Under the pieces are notes generated by a model. That model worked only from the letters and a program-made list of their open reading frames with translations, searched no databases and was not told where the DNA came from. A stretch of 64,000 nt of DNA from Actinomadura terrae (GTDB lineage: Bacteria > Actinomycetota > Actinomycetes > Streptosporangiales > Streptosporangiaceae). Position 1 is the stretch's first letter, and the number at the start of each line of letters is the position of its first letter. The DNA lies in NCBI RefSeq assembly GCF_022751215.1, contig NZ_JAICDG010000004.1, positions 1 through 64,000 on the forward strand. Direction: 5' to 3'. Made by a program: the position numbers and the translations under genes. Shown piece by piece: positions 25,406-35,700 of the stretch.

Positions 25406-26889
25406 TGACCCATCTGCCCGCGGCTGGGCCTACCAGCGTTCGCACCACCGGCGACTACTACCAATGGCTCGTCGCATGGGATGCCTGCCTGTCCCTTCTT
25501 CGGGAGACCGCCGCCCACTCGCACAACCCCGTCCGCGCAGTCGGCGTCGAACTTGAGGGCGCGGGCAATCTCGACGACGTTGTCCTGCTACGTGAAGCAC
25601 CTCCAAACACCTACAAGCAAGTCAAATACGCAGTTGACAGCGCTACACCAGTCAACGAGGATTATTTGACCAAGCCCAGCGCCAACGGTGGTCCGTCGAT
25701 CCTCACCAAGATCGCCAGGACATGGAAGATGCTCACGGCGGACAGCGGCAGCGCCGACCTACGCCTGGTCAGTAACCGGGCGGCCGACGCCGCAGACGTC
25801 CTAATGGCGGGCCGCGACGCCCGCACCGGCCTCCTGATGCCCAAGGCGGCCATGGGCGGGACCAGGTCCGACCGAGGCAGGGCCCGCGCCCGGTGGGCAC
25901 AGGAAGCCGAGCTAACCGAGGCCGAGCTCATCGATCTCCTGTCGGTGCTGCGCTTTGACCTGCCTCTGGACATGGTCTGGTATCAGGAGAACCTCCGACT
26001 CCTAATGGCTGTCACCGGGCTTCGCCACGACCAGCGGGCGCTTGAGGAAGGAGCCGCCTGGGTCGCCAAAGTGGTCCGCGAAGGTCGACGTGAACTCACG
26101 TTGACAATGGTCACGGCCGCCGTCGCCGAGCTAAACCTGAAGGCTGGCCCAGCCCGGGCAGTACTGTCAATCGCTACCCTCAAGCCGGACCCGTTGGCGT
26201 CGGACGCCGACCATGCCATCGACTGGGTCGACCGCTTCGAGGGCGACTCCGACTATGCCAAACGTCGTCCCCTGTCGCCGAATACCTGGGCGCAGCTACA
26301 GGCAGACATTGAGGCTGCACCGGGAGCCCTGCCTGCCGGGACTACCGCCGTCTCCGTCACGGGCAGTATCCGTCTCGCGCCGGCCTTCCTAGTCGGTACC
26401 ACCTTCCGCATGGTCACCGGTACCGACCTCGCGGTGGTCCAGCGCGGGAGGACCGGTAGTCAGCTCTGGTCCACCTCCGACCCATTCAACACCGCGTTGG
26501 CCCCGGGAGTCGACGAGTACGAGATCGGCCAAGGCGACGAGGTCGCCATCGCCATCGCCGTCGCGACGGACCCCACTGAGGACGTCCTGAATTACCTGCG
26601 TGAGCAGAATGTCCCCGTCAGCAAGCTCATCGTCCTCACCCCGTCGAGCGGCACAGCGAACGACGGCTCCGTCCCCGACAGCATCGCCGCAAATGCCTTG
26701 GCTGTTGGCATCCGCGATCATCTACGCCGCTCTACTCGGCGGGTGCAGCGAATGTACCTCTTCCTCGCTTGCCCGATGGGACTTGCTGTTTTGCTAGGCA
26801 ACCGATGGAATCGACTATGTCAGACCGTCGTGTATGAGGACATCAAAGTTGAGAACGGATATGAACCTGCATTCATTGTGGAAGCATAG
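25405..26889 (+). CDS. cap4: CBASS effector: DUF4297-like nuclease fused to SAVED domain (Cap4-like)
   Basis: The 494-residue protein has an N-terminal PD-(D/E)xK-type nuclease domain with Glu49/Glu51 in GVELEG, Asp57-Asp58 and the QVK motif at 72-74, a helical middle (about 150-280), and a SAVED sensor domain (about 300-494) with DEYEIGQGDEVAIAIAVAT, the VSKLIVLTP strand and the late MYLFLACPMGLAVLLGNRWN helix pattern. In Cap4 proteins, binding of the cyclic signal by SAVED causes oligomerisation and double-stranded DNA cutting, killing the infected cell. The start overlaps the ATPase stop. It ends the operon. The 3' third is less GC-rich than the rest. Confidence 0.9.
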   Translation: MTHLPAAGPTSVRTTGDYYQWLVAWDACLSLLRETAAHSHNPVRAVGVELEGAGNLDDVVLLREAPPNTYKQVKYAVDSATPVNEDYLTKPSANGGPSILTKIARTWKMLTADSGSADLRLVSNRAADAADVLMAGRDARTGLLMPKAAMGGTRSDRGRARARWAQEAELTEAELIDLLSVLRFDLPLDMVWYQENLRLLMAVTGLRHDQRALEEGAAWVAKVVREGRRELTLTMVTAAVAELNLKAGPARAVLSIATLKPDPLASDADHAIDWVDRFEGDSDYAKRRPLSPNTWAQLQADIEAAPGALPAGTTAVSVTGSIRLAPAFLVGTTFRMVTGTDLAVVQRGRTGSQLWSTSDPFNTALAPGVDEYEIGQGDEVAIAIAVATDPTEDVLNYLREQNVPVSKLIVLTPSSGTANDGSVPDSIAANALAVGIRDHLRRSTRRVQRMYLFLACPMGLAVLLGNRWNRLCQTVVYEDIKVENGYEPAFIVEA

Positions 26890-27786
26890 AGTGGCCCGAC
26901 TTGAGAAGCCACAGCCAAATTGACGATTTACAACGAGAGTCGCGATGACCTGAATTTTCCCCAGCAACGTCGACAGATTCGATCGACTGCACAAAGTCTC
27001 AACATCGTTGCTTATCGTGCGAGTGCAAAGTGAATAAGGTCAAGCTTTACCAAAGACGTAGCCGTGAGTCTATTCTGTTCGAATTGCTAAAACAATCTTG
27101 GTTGATCGTATTGGGCATTGCAGACAGGACCCAACCATCGGCTCTATCGAGAATAATTAGAGGTTTGACGAGGGTGAGCGAAGTTCCAGCCCCTAACCAA
27201 ACCCCTGCAGGCGTAAGACTTCAGCGGTCCGCCCCGAACATTCTGGTAGCTGCCCGATAGCACTGGCCGCTTGATATGTCAGCATCGAAATTCTGGGTCC
27301 TCCGATCCCTCACCCACACCTAAGCCCTCCGCGCCATCGACCCCTTCAACAACCGCGTCCGCTCCCCCGCAAGCACACCCGTCCAAGCAAGCTAACCTCT
27401 GCACGGCAAATCTACCTCCGACCCTAATTCACCCAGGCGAGGTCGAAATAGGAGATCGTTCCTCTCACATGGAGAGATACCACTTGGTCGTCAAGAAGAA
27501 CGTACACCCACGGGGGGACCACTGCCAGCACGAAGCGGGTAAACGGAATGCGACCCAACGCCTCTAACTACTCTCACGCCCCCTCGTGATTGACCGAACT
27601 GCGCAGACTATCAACGAGCACCATACAGGCCATGTCGGGTAGCCACTGATCAACTGAGCGCGAGGCCCATACACGGCCATACCATGTATCGGCCCAGGAT
27701 GGCGCAACGACAGGTCGTAGCTATCAACTAGGACGCGCTAGACATCATCGACCGGGGTTACGGCGACCATGCACAAACGGTTGTGA
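26890..27786. other. AT-richer stretch without a recognisable gene
   Basis: About 900 bp. The longest plus frame (27030-27260, 76 codons) has poor codon pattern and no family look. I see no tRNA, terminator or IS end. The composition change right after the CBASS stop suggests a junction or decayed sequence. Confidence 0.5.
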
Positions 27787-28440
27787 TCACCCCGGCGACA
27801 TGGGCCGCGCGGTTAGGGGATTGGGAAGTGGGACGGGATCGTTATTTGGCAGCGGTGGGCGGTCGGGTTGTGGGTGCAGCCATGCGCATGGTTTCCCGTA
27901 GGGGGTACCACATAGACCGGCACGCGCTTCCATCGCGCCGGTGTCGATCGCCGTGCATGCCGCGTCATGCTGGGTGCCTGCGATTTCGGACGTGATGATG
28001 ACTTCACACTCCGCCCAACCCAACGTTGTGGGGGTCGATGAGCACCTCGGCCTTGGACTGCTTGGTCCATACCTCGAACCCGGTGTAGCGCGGATTCCTC
28101 AGCAACGCCAGCACTGTCCCCACCGTCCAGCCCGCTCCGTTCCGGTGCCGGTTACAGGCAGGATCATGCGCCGAGGGACACGGGACGCCGTCGGCGTCCA
28201 GTACTCCGGCGATGCGCCGCGCGCCGTACCCCGCAAGACGCAGGGCGAAGGTCTGCTCCACGATCGGCGCCGCCTCCAAGTCGAGTTCCAGCCGATGGCT
28301 CCGCGCCCCCAAGCCACCATCGCCGGGTGGGGATGCGGGCCCGCATCGGCCAGCCGATACACATAAGGCGGCCGACCGCCCAGGAAACGTCCCTCGAACT
28401 CAGCCTGCGCCGACATGGCCGTCCGGACCCTCTCTACCAA
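27787..28440 (-). pseudogene. Internally deleted large serine recombinase (copy 2)
   Basis: Starting at the 28440 end the frames read ERVRTAM, FLGGRPPYVYRLADAGPHP (recombinase domain), then after a 1-nt shift RSHRLELDLEAAPIVEQTFA, GYGARRIAGVL and NPRYTGFEVW up to NVGLGG. Another shift near 28010 jumps directly to EVIITSEIAGTQHDAACTAI, which corresponds to the very end of the protein as in copy 1. The catalytic N-terminus, zinc ribbon and coiled coil are gone. It cannot be active. The 26-bp repeat lies at its 3' end. Confidence 0.75.
27811..27836 (+). repeat. Right copy of the 26-bp imperfect direct repeat
   Basis: ggttaggggattgggaagtg followed by ggacgg matches the copy at 20031-20056 at 22 of 26 positions in the same orientation. 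It sits at the C-terminal end of recombinase copy 2. Together the two look like attachment-site halves of an element that carried the CBASS operon. Confidence 0.55.
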
Positions 28441-28883
28441 CAGGTAGTCGACGCCATCGAGGACCAGATCGCCAAAGGCGAGCTCGGCCCCGACGACAAG
28501 GTCCCCTCAGCGAAAGTCATCTCCGAGACCTTCAACGTCGCCAACATGACCGCCCAACGCGCCCTCCGCGAACTCCAACAGCGAGGCGTCGCCGGCCGCG
28601 GCAGCTTCGTCCGCCCCGACGCCGTCACCCGCCTGGCCAAAACAGCACAGCCGATCACCGTCGACGCCCAATACCGCGCCGCCATGAACGACCTCCGCGA
28701 AGCCTCCCGACAGGTCAACGCCGCCTTCGAAGAGGCCGTCGCATCGACAAGATCCTCCAAGCCCGCCGCGACGTCGACGACTACTGGAGCGCCCAACACC
28801 CCCAGGTCGTCGAACTCACCCTGTACAGCCACCGCGTCAGCCAAGCCGGACGCAAGATCGAAGGCGTCCTCAACGAGGACTGA
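28414..28883 (+). pseudogene. GntR-type regulator remnant, 5'-truncated and frameshifted
   Basis: The plus strand reads RPDPLYQQVVDAIEDQIAKG, VPSAKVISETFNVANMTAQR and LRELQQRGV, the winged helix-turn-helix of a GntR regulator. The few residues expected before this are replaced by sequence that, on the other strand, encodes recombinase copy 2, so no proper start exists. A -1 shift near 28740 leads on to RIDKILQARRDVDDYWSAQ and a coiled-coil-like end stopping at 28883. It is a broken gene created or truncated at the recombinase junction. Confidence 0.65.
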
Positions 28884-29350
28884 AAGCTCCTGAACCACAC
28901 CCCGAACCGAGGTAGCTGGCTGAAAACTTTTCTACAAGTATCAAAAGCGCGCCTCCGGCGCGCCGCAGGCTACGCCCGCCCGGGACGGGCACGCCTCCTG
29001 CCTCCGGCCCAGCAGCCCGCCCGGCAACAAGGCCACAGTGACCCGCACAGCCTCGGCAGCCCGAGGCAAGGGGCAGCTGACTGCGGAAGCGTCAGAGAGA
29101 GCTGACGAACGACCGCTGTCAGCCCACCCAGCCTTCCCTCCGACGGCAGCGACATCGGTCGAGCAAAGTACGGCCGGGCGCCACTGGGGCGAGGCGAGGA
29201 CGTACCTTGGCCCTAGCGAGCACCGCTCCGACACCGCGACGCCTACGCAGCTCCGGCGGGTTGTAGGAACCCTACAACCCGAACCACAGCTTGACGGCAA
29301 CGGGGGCGGACGAAACCCCGCCCTACCTGCAGGTCATCACCAGCGTGTCA
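28884..29350. other. Non-coding stretch with a hairpin, 3' of the RHS module
   Basis: Very GC-rich, with short repeats (gcgcgcctccggcgcgcc near 28949). Small frames on both strands do not look coding. It holds the hairpin at 29268-29290. Confidence 0.5.
29268..29290 (-). terminator. Hairpin downstream of the toxin-immunity pair
   Basis: A perfect 10-bp stem gggttgtagg/cctacaaccc with a three-base loop, about 60 bases past the immunity gene stop in its direction of transcription. There is no T-run. Confidence 0.5.
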
Positions 29351-29722
29351 TCAGCCACCATCCGGGAAAAGGCGCCGAATATGATCAACGTCTGAACCCG
29401 CCTGGATAACGGCATCGAAGCTGTATGTATCGTCACAGAGAACTAGCTCGATTTGTGGCGGTATGAGGCCTCGAAACCAAGCAACGAAATCGGCCACAGC
29501 ACCCTCTTGTCCATCAAGATAGACACATTGACCCGATTCGTGCATGGACCCTTCGACTTCAGCGTCCCCCTGACCGTAGTTCCAAGTCACGTCGAGAACT
29601 GGATCACTCCGATCGGCCGGCCCACCTATTTGAGCTTCGGTCCATCGCGATGCGATCTTCTCAATCAGAGACTCCCTCTGCACTGACCACGAGTCGTCCT
29701 GGACGACCAGCAAGTACGTCAT
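29351..29722 (-). CDS. Putative immunity protein for the RHS toxin
   Basis: This 123-residue, acidic protein (starts MTYLLVVQDDSW, includes YLDGQEGAVADFVAWFRGLI and VLCDDTYSFD) follows the toxin gene stop by six bases on the same strand. Position, small size and acidity are what is expected of the cytosolic immunity protein that blocks the toxin tip in the producing cell. The alternating strand/helix look resembles other toxin-immunity families, but I cannot name one. It should bind the C-terminal nuclease; that is inference. Confidence 0.75.
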   Translation of the reverse strand: MTYLLVVQDDSWSVQRESLIEKIASRWTEAQIGGPADRSDPVLDVTWNYGQGDAEVEGSMHESGQCVYLDGQEGAVADFVAWFRGLIPPQIELVLCDDTYSFDAVIQAGSDVDHIRRLFPDGG

Positions 29723-29728
29723 GTCACC

Positions 29729-32700
29729 CTACCCTACGACCACTTGGCCAGGGATACCGTACCTGGCCATGAGGCCCTCGAAGTACGGTACAGCCCCAGA
29801 CTCGTTCGTGATCACCCGCAGATTGGTGAAGGGATTTGATGAATCACCGATCACATCAGCATATCTACTGAATTCGCTTTCGGTTTTTGTGTTGATAAAG
29901 CCTCTGATCTTATCCGGGATTCCAGACCCAGGCACGAACGGACTCCGCCCGGGATTGCCTACGTACTTCGCGTCGAGAAGTGTCGTGGTTCCTTCGATCC
30001 CGTCCGCCCAAACCTGGGACCCGCCTCCGACACAGAGTTGTTCGCACGGGCCCGTATGCGCCACTTGATACCCATGGCTTGGACCACTTCCTACCGCAGG
30101 CCGTGTCTTTTCCACTCCCGGAAGAAGCGGACCCATTCCGCAGTTGTGGACTAGAACCGAGGTGTCGCCGGCCAGTACGTAGTAGGTGTGGGTGTCGGCG
30201 ATGGTGAGGTCGTGGACGTAGGGGTGCGTCGCCAGCTGGGTGGTGTGGGTGACCTGGCGGGTTTCACCGGAGGGAGTGCGGAGTTTGGTGCCGGGCTTGA
30301 GGTGGTCGACACGGATCCAGGTGTTGTGTCCGGCGTCCCAGAAGCGGTGATGTTCGGTGGCGAGGATGACACCGGCCTTGCGGTGCTTGCCGCTGGCCAC
30401 GGTGATCTGGAAGAGGCCGGTGTAGTTGGTGCCGCCGAACGCGGCGAGGACCGTCTTGGTCGTGGTCTTGCCCGTCTTGGGGTCGGTGGAGGTGACCTTG
30501 TCGCCGACCTTGACCTTCTCGATCGGCTTGGACGAGCCGTTGGCGAGCAGGACCATGGTGCCCGCGGGAAAACTGTTGAGGCAGCGCCCGGCGCTTTGGG
30601 CGCCGCGTCTCAGTCCCACCTTCGACGCGGCGCGGCCCGCGGCACCGCTCGCGCTACGGCCGAGAGCTGCCTTGGCGCTGCCCGCCGCCTTGCCTACGGC
30701 GCCGCCGACGACCCGTCCGGCGGCCGTGCCGGCGAGTTTGCCCAGTAGGGCGCCGGCGCCTCTGCCTATTCCCCAGCCCACGGCGCCCCCGACGCCGCCG
30801 ATGAGGGCCTGTTTGGCGGCTCCGCCCGCGGACCATTTGTCGGGTTTGTTGGAGACCGCGTAGCCGGCCAGGTTGCCCGCGGCGCCACCGGCGATGGCGC
30901 AGCCGACGCTGCCGAATCCGCTGGTCACGACCTCGCAGCCTGTGGTGACCACGACGGCGACGGTGACCGTGACGATGACGGCCTTGTGCTCATTCCAGAG
31001 GTTTTTGGCCTTGCAGCCGAAGTCCCATCGGCCGCAGTGCTGGGGAGCTGGGGCGGGCGGGCTGGTCACCGGCGGGGCGCCGCCACCACCGCCACCACCA
31101 CCGCCCCCACCGCCGCCTCCTCCGCCGACCCCTTCACCGCAGCTCCAGCCGCAGCCGGGGGAGTCGAACATCAGGCCGCTGGGGTCAGAGTTGGTGACCG
31201 GGTTGTTGCCCGCGTAGGCGTAGCCGTTCCAGGACTGGGGGTTGGAGCCGTCGAAGACGGGGTCGACGGAGATGAACCGGCCCGTATCCGAGTCGTACTT
31301 GCGGGCGCCGAGGGTCGTCAGGCCGGTGTTGCCGTTGACGGTGCCGCCGACGAAGCCGCGCTCGCCCTGCCAGTTCGTCGGGATGGTCCCGCGGGCTTGC
31401 CCGAACGGGGTGAATCGGCGGTGGGTGACGTCCTGGGTGGACTCGGCGATGGAGATGTCGGACGAACCGTGGGGGTCGCTGCGCAGCCAGGTCAGGCCGG
31501 CGGTCGTGCGGGACGCGACTGGGTCGTCGCCGAGGTTGTAGTACCGGGTGGCGCTGGTCTTGCCGGTCGACTGGGTATAGCGCACCTCCATCCCGGCGAC
31601 GGCGAGGGTGGCGCTGCCGTCGGGGTCACGGCGGATGAGCTGGTTGCCGTCGGCGTCGTAGAGGAAGGTGGTGTCGGTCCCGCCTTCGGTGATCTTGGAC
31701 AGGTGTCCTTCGACGTCCCAGCTGAGCGTCTGGCCGGCGGTGGCGCCGGGGCGCGTGGTGGTGTTGCCGTCGGCGTCGTAGCCGTAGGCGTCCGTCTGGC
31801 CGTTGCGCGGGCCGCCCTGGAAGGAGACCGAGGTCAGGGTGTGCGGCTGGGAGTGGCCGGCGCCCGGGTAGTTGAAGGTCTTGTTGATGTCCTTGGTGGT
31901 GTCGCCCGTGATGTCGTGGTTGGTCTCGCTTGTGCGGTTGCCGACCAGGTCGTAGCCGAACGACTGCCAGTACGGTTGCGCGCCGCCGAGCAGGGAGTTG
32001 GCGTTGGACGCGGTGGGCGTGGTCCCGCAGTCGTCGGTGGAGGGCGTCCAGGCGTCGGTGAGGCGTTGCAGGTGGTCGTGGGCGAAGCACTGGACGTCGG
32101 GTGTCTGGCCTGTCGGGGTGTCGGCGACGCGCTTGACGTCGCCGATGTCGTTATAGGTGTAGTTGAGGTCGCCGACGGGAGTGGGTGAGACCTCGCGCTG
32201 GGTGGTGGTGCGGGTGAGGCGGTTGGTGCCCTGCTCGTAGTAGTTGGTCTCCTGGACGCGTTTGCCGCCGGTGGAGTAGGTCTGCTGGAGCTTCTGGCCG
32301 AGCTTGGAGTAGCTGGTGTTGGTGACGTACCAGGTCAGGCCGTGCAGGGTGGTGGGGTTGCCGAGCTCGTCGTAGCCGTAGAGGAGCGTCTCGGACGGAA
32401 GTCCGCCCGAGCCGATCTGGCCCCCCGCGGGCAGGACGGACTGATGGGGCGTTCCGTCCAGGTTGTAGGTGTTCGTCGTCTTGTAGGTGCCGCCCAGCCC
32501 CGTCTCGGACGTGGGGATGGTGACCTTGGAGCTGAGGGTGCGGTACGCGTCGTCATAGCCCAGGACCTCGTTCTTGTAGGCCTGCCCGTTGACCCAGCGG
32601 GTGGACGAGGCGGGCTTGCCCTTGACCGAGGTGCCGTCGGTGAGGGTGTCGTAGGTCCACTCGGCCAGCTTTGTACCGCTGGTGCCGATTCCTGAGTATT

Positions 32701-35700
32701 CGCCGGTCTTGCGGCCGAGGACGTCGTGCGTGTACGTCACGCTCTGGTTCCTGGCGTCGGTGACCGTCTTGACCAGGTCGGTGCCGTCGTCGTAGACGAG
32801 GCTGGTGGTACCCCGGTCCGGGTCGTCGATCGACGTGGGACGGCCGCGCTGGTCGTAGTGGTAGGTCCAGGTGCTGCCGGCGGCGTCGGTGATCGTGGCG
32901 GGCTGGCCGTCGGGAGCGTAGGTGTACCTGGTCGCGTCGAAGTGGGTCGCGTCCTTGTACTGGTCGACCTCGGTCTTCTGGCCGCGCGCGTCCACGAGCG
33001 TGGTGGTCTTGGTGCCGCCCTGCGGCGGCGTGACCGTAATGCGGTCGCCGCCATAGACGGTGCCCGTGCGCCACTTCTCGTTTCCGCCGACACGGAAGAT
33101 CTCGGCGGTTCTCCACTCCATGCCGTCGTACTGGTTGACCGTCTGCGAAGGGATGTCGTCGTCGCTGGCCGGGACGAACAGGGTCCCGCCCGGCGCGCTC
33201 GCGTTGTAGTAGCTGTTGTTGGTCTTGGCGACCAGGCCGCGGGTGTCGTAGACGGTGTCGCTGATCAGGCGGCCACCGCCGGGCGCCGGCTCCTGGGTCT
33301 GCCGGGGGCGTAGATGCCCGTCGTACAGCGCGTACCCGGTGGTGTAGGCGCCCTCAGCGCGCAAGGTGGACGTCGAGACGACGGTGGGGGCATTGACGCT
33401 GACCGCGTAGCCGAACTTGAGGCTCGGAGTCGCGGTCGTGGCTCGTCCGGGCAGCCATACGCTCGTCAGCCTGCCGAGCGGATCGTAGGCCAGGCTGGTG
33501 CGCTTGTTGTTCTCGTCCACGGTGGCGGTGCTGAGGCCGGACGCGGGATCGATCTCGGTCCTGGTGACGAAGTTCGCCGGGTCGGTGACCGTGGCCGCGG
33601 TAACGACCCCGGTCGCCGGCGTGTAGGCGTTGACGGTCTTGCGACCGGCCTGGTCGTAGACGGTGGTGGGCCGCCCGTAGGGGTCCGGGGACGGGTTGGT
33701 GCCGACGGTGACGTAGCGCGGGCTCCCGTCCTGGAAGCCGTCGAGCTTGTCGGTCTTGGTGACGTCGCCCTTGGTCGGCGCCACGTTCCAGGACTGCCCG
33801 TCGTAGAACTTCCGGGTGTCGGTGATCACGTCGTCGGGACGGGAGGTGGACGCCCCGCACCCCTTGGCGACGGTCTCCTCGCGGGAGGCGAAGGAGACGA
33901 GCCACTTGTCGTCATCGCGGGCGTAGGTGGTCCGGGTGCACCGGTCGTCGGCGGTGGTGGAGGTGTCGCCCCGGTCGTCGACCAGGCTGATCATCCCGTA
34001 GTCGTCGTAGGTGTTGCCGATCTCGGTACGCCGGTACCCGCCGCCCCCCAGCGCCCGGCGGGTCCGGATCTTGTCCTGGTAGACCCGGTCGGCGGTGGTC
34101 GTCCCCCACGGGCGGACGCGCTTGGCGGTCTGGTGGACCGACACGTCGGTGATCGTGGCGGTGACCTCGTTGCTGCCCGGACCGTTGTAGTGGATTTCCT
34201 CGCGCTCCTGGCCGGCCAGCGGCTCGGCGTCGGTGACGTCGTGACCCTCGGAGTCGGTGACCTTCGCCGCGCGGGTCGACCCGTCTGGCTGCTCGTCGCC
34301 GTCCATGCCCTGGAAGTACAGGTACTTGGTCTGCGAACGCTGTTCGGCGACGTCGCCATGGGTCACGATGGCCTCGCCGAAGCCACGCCACTGCGACCAG
34401 GTCTTGTACTTCTCCGGGGACAGGCCGTCGTCATCGTCGTGATGCCAGGCCGCGTTCTTGTAGGAGTAGGTGGTCACTTCGGGCAGGCCGCCGCCGACAC
34501 GGTCGTAGGCGGTCACCGCGGTCACCACGTACTTGTGGAACCAGTCCCGTTGCGGCGTGTCACCGCCCTCGGGCGTCCAGTACTGCGGGAAGCAGCGTTT
34601 GTGGTTGCTGCCGATCGACGGATAGTCGGCCGGTGTGCAGTCCTTGTCGGAATAGCTGATCGAGTGGGAGCCGCCGGTCTCGTTGTCGATCGTCGCGAGC
34701 CGCAACTTGGCCATCGGCGGATAGGAGCTGGAGTCGACCCGGTTGTCGAGCTTGATGGGGCCGAAGCGCACGGCCGGCATGGCCTCTGTTCCGCCGTTCA
34801 TGCCGGTGTGCTGGACGGAATCCAGCCAGAGCGTGTCGGCCCTGCCGTAGTCGGTGGGCACGAACGTGTGCTCGAACTTCCAGTTGTCGGCGTTCTTGGT
34901 GGTCGTTCCCGACAGAACCTGAGTGGTGATTCCGCCGAGCATCTTGCGCGTCCAGAAAGTGGGCGCATAATTTCCAGTGCAGGTCGTCCCGGACGCGCAG
35001 TTCTGGTCGAAGGGCACGTCCGGCCAGTGCGCGGCGCCGGCGGCGTTCAGCTTGTTCTCGGCGCAGTCGAAGGACGCGTCGGGCAGGCACCGCTCGACGT
35101 TGGCGAAGACCACCTGCGCGGGAGCCTGGACGAACAGATCGCCGCGCTGCCCGTAACCGATCTTCTTCAGGTAGCCGCCGCGCACGTACTCGGTCGGCGT
35201 GCCGTTGGGCACGCCGTCGGTCAGCGTGGTGGTGTTGCGCTGGTAGTAGTTGGTCTCCTTGCCGTACCAGAACGTCGATGCCGTGCCGTGCGGATCGACG
35301 ACGTAGTCCAGGTTCCACCGCCATGCCTGCTGGCACCACGAAGCATCGAACCCGCTGTCCTTGTTGCACGGTTCATCGGGGTCGTTGCCGTAAACCGGGA
35401 CCGTCCAGGCGGAGTTCGTCTCCGCCTTCCCCTTCTCCCACCCGGGAAGGTGGTTGAGACCGAAGAAGTACTGGACGCCGTCGGGCGCCGTGACCTTCCA
35501 GTGCTCGCCGTTGTCGTCACCGTTGGTGCCCCCGGTGAGCTTCTCGACCTTCATTCCGTCGTCGCGCTTGGGTTTCCAGAAACCCTTCTCGTCGTCGCGA
35601 ATGAGTTCGGTCGCATTACCATTCAGCGTCAGGATGGCGTTGTCATAACGCCAGCAGTTGTCGGCCCGTTTGGGCCTGACACCGTCGTCGGCGCAGGAAC

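Noticed and set aside
27030..27260. 76-codon plus frame after the CBASS operon
   Set aside because: Poor codon pattern, no ribosome site or family look.
19410..28440. One serine recombinase gene split in two by the CBASS segment
   Set aside because: The 28 kb fragment already contains the protein's own C-terminal end, so the fragments overlap in content and are two copies.
28941..29300. Minus frame of 119 codons after the GntR remnant
   Set aside because: Arg/Ser/Cys-rich shadow-like composition over GC-rich repeats, no start signal.
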